Shown here one piece after another: positions 5,001 through 7,118 of a stretch of 7,118 bases of DNA. The notes beneath the pieces were generated by a model. That model did not search any database. It was given only the letters and a program-made list of their open reading frames with translations, and was not told the origin of the DNA. A program made the translations under genes and the position numbers. Source of the DNA: Methanoregula sp. UBA247 (GTDB lineage: Archaea > Halobacteriota > Methanomicrobia > Methanomicrobiales > Methanospirillaceae); contig DADR01000048.1 in assembly GCA_002495055.1 (NCBI GenBank), positions 1 through 7,118 of the forward strand, written 5' to 3'. Each line of letters starts with the position of its first letter. Within the stretch, counting starts at the first letter, position 1.

Positions 5001-5843
5001 ATGACACCACACACTCAAGGAGACCCGGAAACGAAGGGTGCATCCCATGCCCCCAAAGGGCTGCCACCGAAAGCCAAGATCGATGTCAAACATGTAATTC
5101 TTGTATTGAGCGGCAAGGGAGGCGTGGGCAAATCAACCGTTTCCACCAACCTTGCCTCAGCTCTCGCCGCTCACGGCAGGCAGGTCGGTCTGCTCGATCT
5201 CGATATTCATGGTCCCAATATTCCTAAGATGCTGGGCATCGAGGACCAGCGGCCTACCGTTCTCGAAAAACACATGGAACCGGTCCACGTCACCGGGAAA
5301 CTCTCGGTCATGTCGATGGCGTTCCTGCTCCCGGATACGAGTTCGCCGGTCATCTGGCGCGGGCCGATGAAGATGGCAGTAATCGGGCAATTCCTCGCTG
5401 ACGTGAACTGGGGAGCACTCGATTACCTAATCGTTGACCTCCCGCCCGGTACGGGGGACGAAGCACTCTCAATTGTCCAGCTCGCACCGAATGTCCAGGG
5501 AGCGGTAATTGTCACCACACCGCAGGATGTGGCGGTACTCGACGGGATCAAGGCTGTAAAATTTATCGAGAAACTGGAACTGCCGGTTATCGGCATCATC
5601 GAGAACATGAGCGGAATGCTCTGCCCTCACTGCAATAAAACCATCAACCTCTTCGGCAAAGGTGGAGGGAAGAAAGCTGCCGAGGAACTGGGAGTGCCCT
5701 ACCTTGGGTCCATTCCGCTCGATCCGGCGATGGTGAAAGCTGGTGATGAGGGGCGCCCGTATGTTCTTCGTCATGCTGATACGCCCACCTGGAAAGCGGT
5801 GGATACGGTTATGAAAAACCTGGTAAAACGGGTTGAATCCTGA
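5001..5843 (+). CDS. Mrp/NBP35-family P-loop ATPase, iron-sulfur cluster carrier
   Basis: The 280-aa cytosolic ATPase belongs to the Mrp/NBP35/ApbC group of the SIMIBI (MinD-like) class, whose members bind a bridging iron-sulfur cluster as dimers and pass it to target proteins. Visible motifs are the deviant Walker A GKGGVGKST (38-46), the second motif LDLDIHGPN (65-73), the switch II motif VDLPPGTGDE (145-154) and ENMSGMLCPHC with C208 and C211, the cluster-binding CPxC pair. Length is normal for the archaeal form; the first 30 residues are a short polar tail without the N-terminal ferredoxin-like cysteines of eukaryotic NBP35. The ATG at 5001 has almost no Shine-Dalgarno. It follows the COG1433 gene by 128 bp and precedes two small genes, the first by 30 bp, so co-transcription is likely. 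Confidence 0.95.
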   Translation: MTPHTQGDPETKGASHAPKGLPPKAKIDVKHVILVLSGKGGVGKSTVSTNLASALAAHGRQVGLLDLDIHGPNIPKMLGIEDQRPTVLEKHMEPVHVTGKLSVMSMAFLLPDTSSPVIWRGPMKMAVIGQFLADVNWGALDYLIVDLPPGTGDEALSIVQLAPNVQGAVIVTTPQDVAVLDGIKAVKFIEKLELPVIGIIENMSGMLCPHCNKTINLFGKGGGKKAAEELGVPYLGSIPLDPAMVKAGDEGRPYVLRHADTPTWKAVDTVMKNLVKRVES

Positions 5844-5873
5844 GGAGCTCTTTAAAAAAAGGGAAACGCAGTT

Positions 5874-6197
5874 ATGAGAAAATATCCGGGTATCCCCGAA
5901 CTGCTCGAAACGTACATGGAGGAGAATGCGGCAGATGAACGATGGGTCACCGTGCAGGAACTCCGCGACCGGTTTGGTCTGACCCGGTACCAGAGCAACA
6001 CGGTATCCGCGTTCCTGCGACGGTTGAAGTTCGGACCATTTGGTCAGTTTACCTTCATTGTTGAGAAGATTGAACGGCCGGCGGGGGAAAATCCCTCCGA
6101 TCCGAAAAAGTGCCGGTATCTGCTGAAACTGCGGGAATACCACGAGGTGCATCGGAAACAGCACCGGCAACCGGAACCTGTTCATGGCACGCAATAG
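5874..6197 (+). CDS. Small winged-helix-like protein, paralog 1
   Basis: A 107-aa protein I cannot place in a named family. It contains PELLETYMEE at 8-17, then RWVTVQELRDRFGL at 23-36, a second predicted helix SAFLRRL at 45-51, the motif GPF at 54-56 and two strands ending VEKIE (63-67), then a basic tail. Helix-turn-helix spacing followed by a beta wing suggests a winged-helix DNA-binding domain, an inference from pattern only. It is a clear paralog of the next gene. It starts 30 bp after mrp with a weak AGGG Shine-Dalgarno (5860-5863); a TTTAAAAAAA run (5851-5860) could be a secondary promoter. Its last 14 bases overlap the next gene. Confidence 0.75.
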   Translation: MRKYPGIPELLETYMEENAADERWVTVQELRDRFGLTRYQSNTVSAFLRRLKFGPFGQFTFIVEKIERPAGENPSDPKKCRYLLKLREYHEVHRKQHRQPEPVHGTQ

Positions 6198-6525
6198 GGA
6201 TGTTCCGGACCTTCTTGAAAGGTTCATGATAGAGTCCGGAGAGACCCAACGGTGGGTTACGGTCAATGAAATACGGACGTATTTCAATCTGGATGAATTC
6301 TCCGCACCGCCAATCTCCGGTTTTCTGCAACGGATTTATCATGGACCTTTTTTCTCCTTTCCCTACCGTGTGGAGCGGATTGAAAAGATCACCGTTCAGA
6401 AAAAGCAGCTCAAGGTTGTCAAGAGGTATCTGGTCACAAGGAGACCCCAGGCACGCAAACGAGATCCCCCACTCCATGAAATAACATCAGCCATTGACAA
6501 TTCTCATGTGGCTGAGAATGGATAA
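6184..6525 (+). CDS. Small winged-helix-like protein, paralog 2
   Basis: A 113-aa protein aligned without gaps to the previous one over the first 67 residues, with 28 identical positions (about 42%). Conserved positions include P8, LLE 10-12, RWVTV 23-27, R31, F34, SxFL 45-48, R50, GPF 54-56, F59 and VExIE 63-67. The C-terminal tails do not align and both are basic. The ATG lies inside the end of paralog 1 (14-bp overlap, different frame), so its translation is probably coupled. The arrangement indicates an old tandem duplication. Its function is unknown; a heterodimer with paralog 1 that binds DNA and regulates this operon is possible but unproven. Confidence 0.75.
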   Translation: MARNRDVPDLLERFMIESGETQRWVTVNEIRTYFNLDEFSAPPISGFLQRIYHGPFFSFPYRVERIEKITVQKKQLKVVKRYLVTRRPQARKRDPPLHEITSAIDNSHVAENG

Positions 6526-6552
6526 ACGGGTGCTGCCAATTTTATCGGAATA

Positions 6553-6560
6553 AGGATGGT
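6553..6560 (+). promoter_or_regulatory. Shine-Dalgarno-like site before the 52-aa ORF
   Basis: AGGATGGT (6553-6560) resembles the AGGAGGT consensus, and its last base is 6 nt before ATG 6567. It is the main support for translation of that ORF. Confidence 0.35.
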
Positions 6561-6566
6561 AAATGT

Positions 6567-6725
6567 ATGCCGGGTCAACAAAAAGGAAACGGTAAAAAAA
6601 CCGGTAACCGGTCCAATCAACAATTTTCCAGTATAAATACTTCCGATGTTTTTACTGACTATGATGCAATTGATACCTTCAATCTGGTGTTATTGAAAAA
6701 AAATAGGAAAAATAGATCAAAGTGA
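6567..6725 (+). CDS. Possible 52-aa small protein
   Basis: ATG 6567 opens a 52-codon frame to TGA at 6723-6725. The product has a basic, Gln/Asn-rich beginning (MPGQQKGNGKKTGNRSNQQ), an acidic middle (SDVFTDYDAIDTFNLV) and a basic end (LLKKNRKNRSK). It is AT-rich compared with the genes to its left, which may mean recent acquisition or chance. An AGGATGGT lies upstream. Against it, a TATA-like TATAAATA (6632-6639) lies within the frame, which would suit a promoter rather than codons. I recognise no family. Confidence 0.4.
   Translation: MPGQQKGNGKKTGNRSNQQFSSINTSDVFTDYDAIDTFNLVLLKKNRKNRSK
6632..6639 (+). promoter_or_regulatory. TATA box-like element upstream of the GC-rich RNA candidate
   Basis: TATAAATA within GTATAAATAC fits the archaeal TATA consensus and would start transcription near 6662, about 65 nt before the GC-rich hairpin. 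No gene start follows at the right distance, so an untranslated RNA is a natural product if it is used. Confidence 0.4.
6709..6718. repeat. Left copy of 10-bp direct repeat AAAATAGATC
   Basis: Identical to 6831-6840; the two copies bracket 112 bp that include the GC-rich element. It could be a target-site duplication, or chance in AT-rich DNA. Confidence 0.4.
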
Positions 6726-6792
6726 GCCGGTCGCGGGGCAGGTGCGGGCACGGCAGAGTCGTGCGACGCGGTCGGCGGGGAGTAGGCTTTCC
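6726..6792 (+). ncRNA. GC-rich structured element, candidate non-coding RNA
   Basis: From 6726 the composition jumps to about 80% G+C within AT-rich surroundings. GCCGGTCGCG (6726-6735) and CGCGGTCGGC (6767-6776) form a continuous 10-bp helix with two G-U pairs. Inside, GCACG (6748-6752) pairs with CGTGC (6760-6764) around a 7-nt loop, leaving 12 unpaired nt on the 5' side and 2 on the 3' side. A second weaker hairpin, GGGGAG/CTTTCC (6777-6782 and 6787-6792), follows directly. The two G-U pairs favour a structure working as RNA in this orientation over a DNA palindrome. It matches no tRNA, SRP, RNase P or C/D RNA that I know. Strand is inferred from the G-U pairs and the upstream TATA-like site. 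Confidence 0.45.
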
Positions 6793-6817
6793 AATGTTGA
6801 TCATGTGAATGCTAAAG

Positions 6818-6830
6818 GGGTATTTTTCCC
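6818..6830 (+). terminator. Possible terminator between convergent transcripts
   Basis: GGG TATTTTT CCC with a T5 run lies after the GC-rich element and before the end of the minus-strand gene. The stem is only 3 bp, so the T run is the main signal. Confidence 0.3.
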
Positions 6831-6840
6831 AAAATAGATC
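6831..6840. repeat. Right copy of 10-bp direct repeat AAAATAGATC
   Basis: Second copy of the repeat at 6709-6718, immediately after the possible terminator. Confidence 0.4.
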
Positions 6841-6855
6841 GCACTCGATTTTTCT

Positions 6856-7118
6856 TCAGGGAATCAGATCCGGGCTTTCAAACGGATCCCTGATGTGTTC
6901 TTCATCGGTAAGATGTAATCCGCACCAGACGAATTCGATGATACCGGTTTTCAGCTCTGCCAGATAAGGCTGGGACGGTTGGGGAGGGTGAAACTGTTTC
7001 TTGATGTTGATTTTAATATCTTCCGCGTCAAATGGAATAGAACAAATTTTCTGTAAGGAAATTTGTGGAGTGTATTCAACCAAGACATTATCTACCCCCG
7101 TAGTGTAGCGGTCAATCA
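6856..7118 (-). CDS. Unrecognised protein, C-terminal part (gene enters from right edge)
   Basis: The minus-strand frame ends with a stop at 6856-6858 and is open to the right edge, giving at least 86 residues. A TTG at 7083 would be the only start inside the window, but the sequence just upstream in frame (IDRYTTGVDNV) reads naturally into it, so the gene most likely continues beyond the window. The visible part contains PQISLQKICSIPFDAEDI, a Pro/Gln-rich turn QFHPPQPSQPY, then ELKTGIIEFVWCGLHLTDEE and ends ESPDLIP. There is no membrane segment. I cannot name a family. It is convergent with the plus-strand cluster and is more AT-rich than rbcL or mrp. Confidence 0.6.
   Translation of the reverse strand, partial: IDRYTTGVDNVLVEYTPQISLQKICSIPFDAEDIKINIKKQFHPPQPSQPYLAELKTGIIEFVWCGLHLTDEEHIRDPFESPDLIP

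Noticed and set aside
5469..6287. 272-codon open frame on the minus strand opposite mrp and paralog 1
   Set aside because: It crosses two real plus-strand genes and the gap between them, has no motif and no Shine-Dalgarno, and the plus-strand proteins are clearly conserved.
6726..6800. H/ACA guide RNA or C/D box RNA at the GC-rich element
   Set aside because: No ACA-type box follows the hairpin at the right distance, no C/D boxes are present, and the asymmetric bulge lacks a clear K-turn.
6856..7083. Complete 75-aa gene starting at TTG 7083
   Set aside because: The frame stays open to the window edge with coding-like residues upstream and no Shine-Dalgarno before the TTG; a truncated larger gene is more likely.
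1..7118. CRISPR array, insertion sequence with transposase, tRNA or rRNA gene
   Set aside because: I saw no regularly spaced repeats, no transposase motifs, no terminal inverted repeats with an ORF between them, and no cloverleaf or rRNA-like sequence.

Overview
The window looks like chromosomal DNA of a methanogenic euryarchaeon, most likely of the order Methanomicrobiales (Methanoregula/Methanolinea-like). This is an inference from gene content: an archaeal form III RuBisCO, a pyruvoyl-dependent arginine decarboxylase, a COG1433 (NifX/NafY-like) protein beside an Mrp/NBP35 ATPase, and a multi-PAS sensor. Archaeal-type Shine-Dalgarno motifs (GGTGAT, GAGGT, AGGAG) and U-tract terminators agree. 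Genes are moderately GC-rich and several intergenic stretches are clearly richer in A+T.

Layout. Positions 1-1309 (minus) hold the N-terminal 436 residues of a sensor protein with three complete PAS domains and the start of a fourth; it runs off the left edge. A divergent intergenic region (1310-1548) leads to rbcL (1549-2841, plus). That region carries two consecutive hairpins, the second followed by six Ts, which looks like an attenuator-type leader. Positions 2842-3452 have no confident gene: a T8 terminator, two possible minus-strand coding remnants and two short perfect palindromes. Pyruvoyl-dependent arginine decarboxylase lies at 3453-3995 (minus), with an inverted repeat in its leader.

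Positions 3996-4420 are intergenic and end in a plausible promoter/operator. A plus-strand cluster follows: a previously untracked 29-codon ORF (4421-4510) with a strong Shine-Dalgarno, a COG1433 metal-cofactor-binding protein (4513-4872), a 38-nt hairpin, an Mrp/NBP35 P-loop ATPase with a CPHC metal motif (5001-5843), and two overlapping small paralogous proteins with a winged-helix look (5874-6197 and 6184-6525). The cluster suggests an iron-sulfur or metal-cluster assembly/carrier module, possibly with its own small DNA-binding proteins.

The right end is AT-rich. It has a possible 52-aa ORF (6567-6725), then an abrupt, roughly 80% GC, highly self-complementary element (6726-6792) flanked by 10-bp direct repeats, and the C-terminal end of an unrecognised minus-strand gene that leaves the window at the right edge. 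The structured element, the rbcL leader and the tandem paralog pair are the parts least explained by known annotation.
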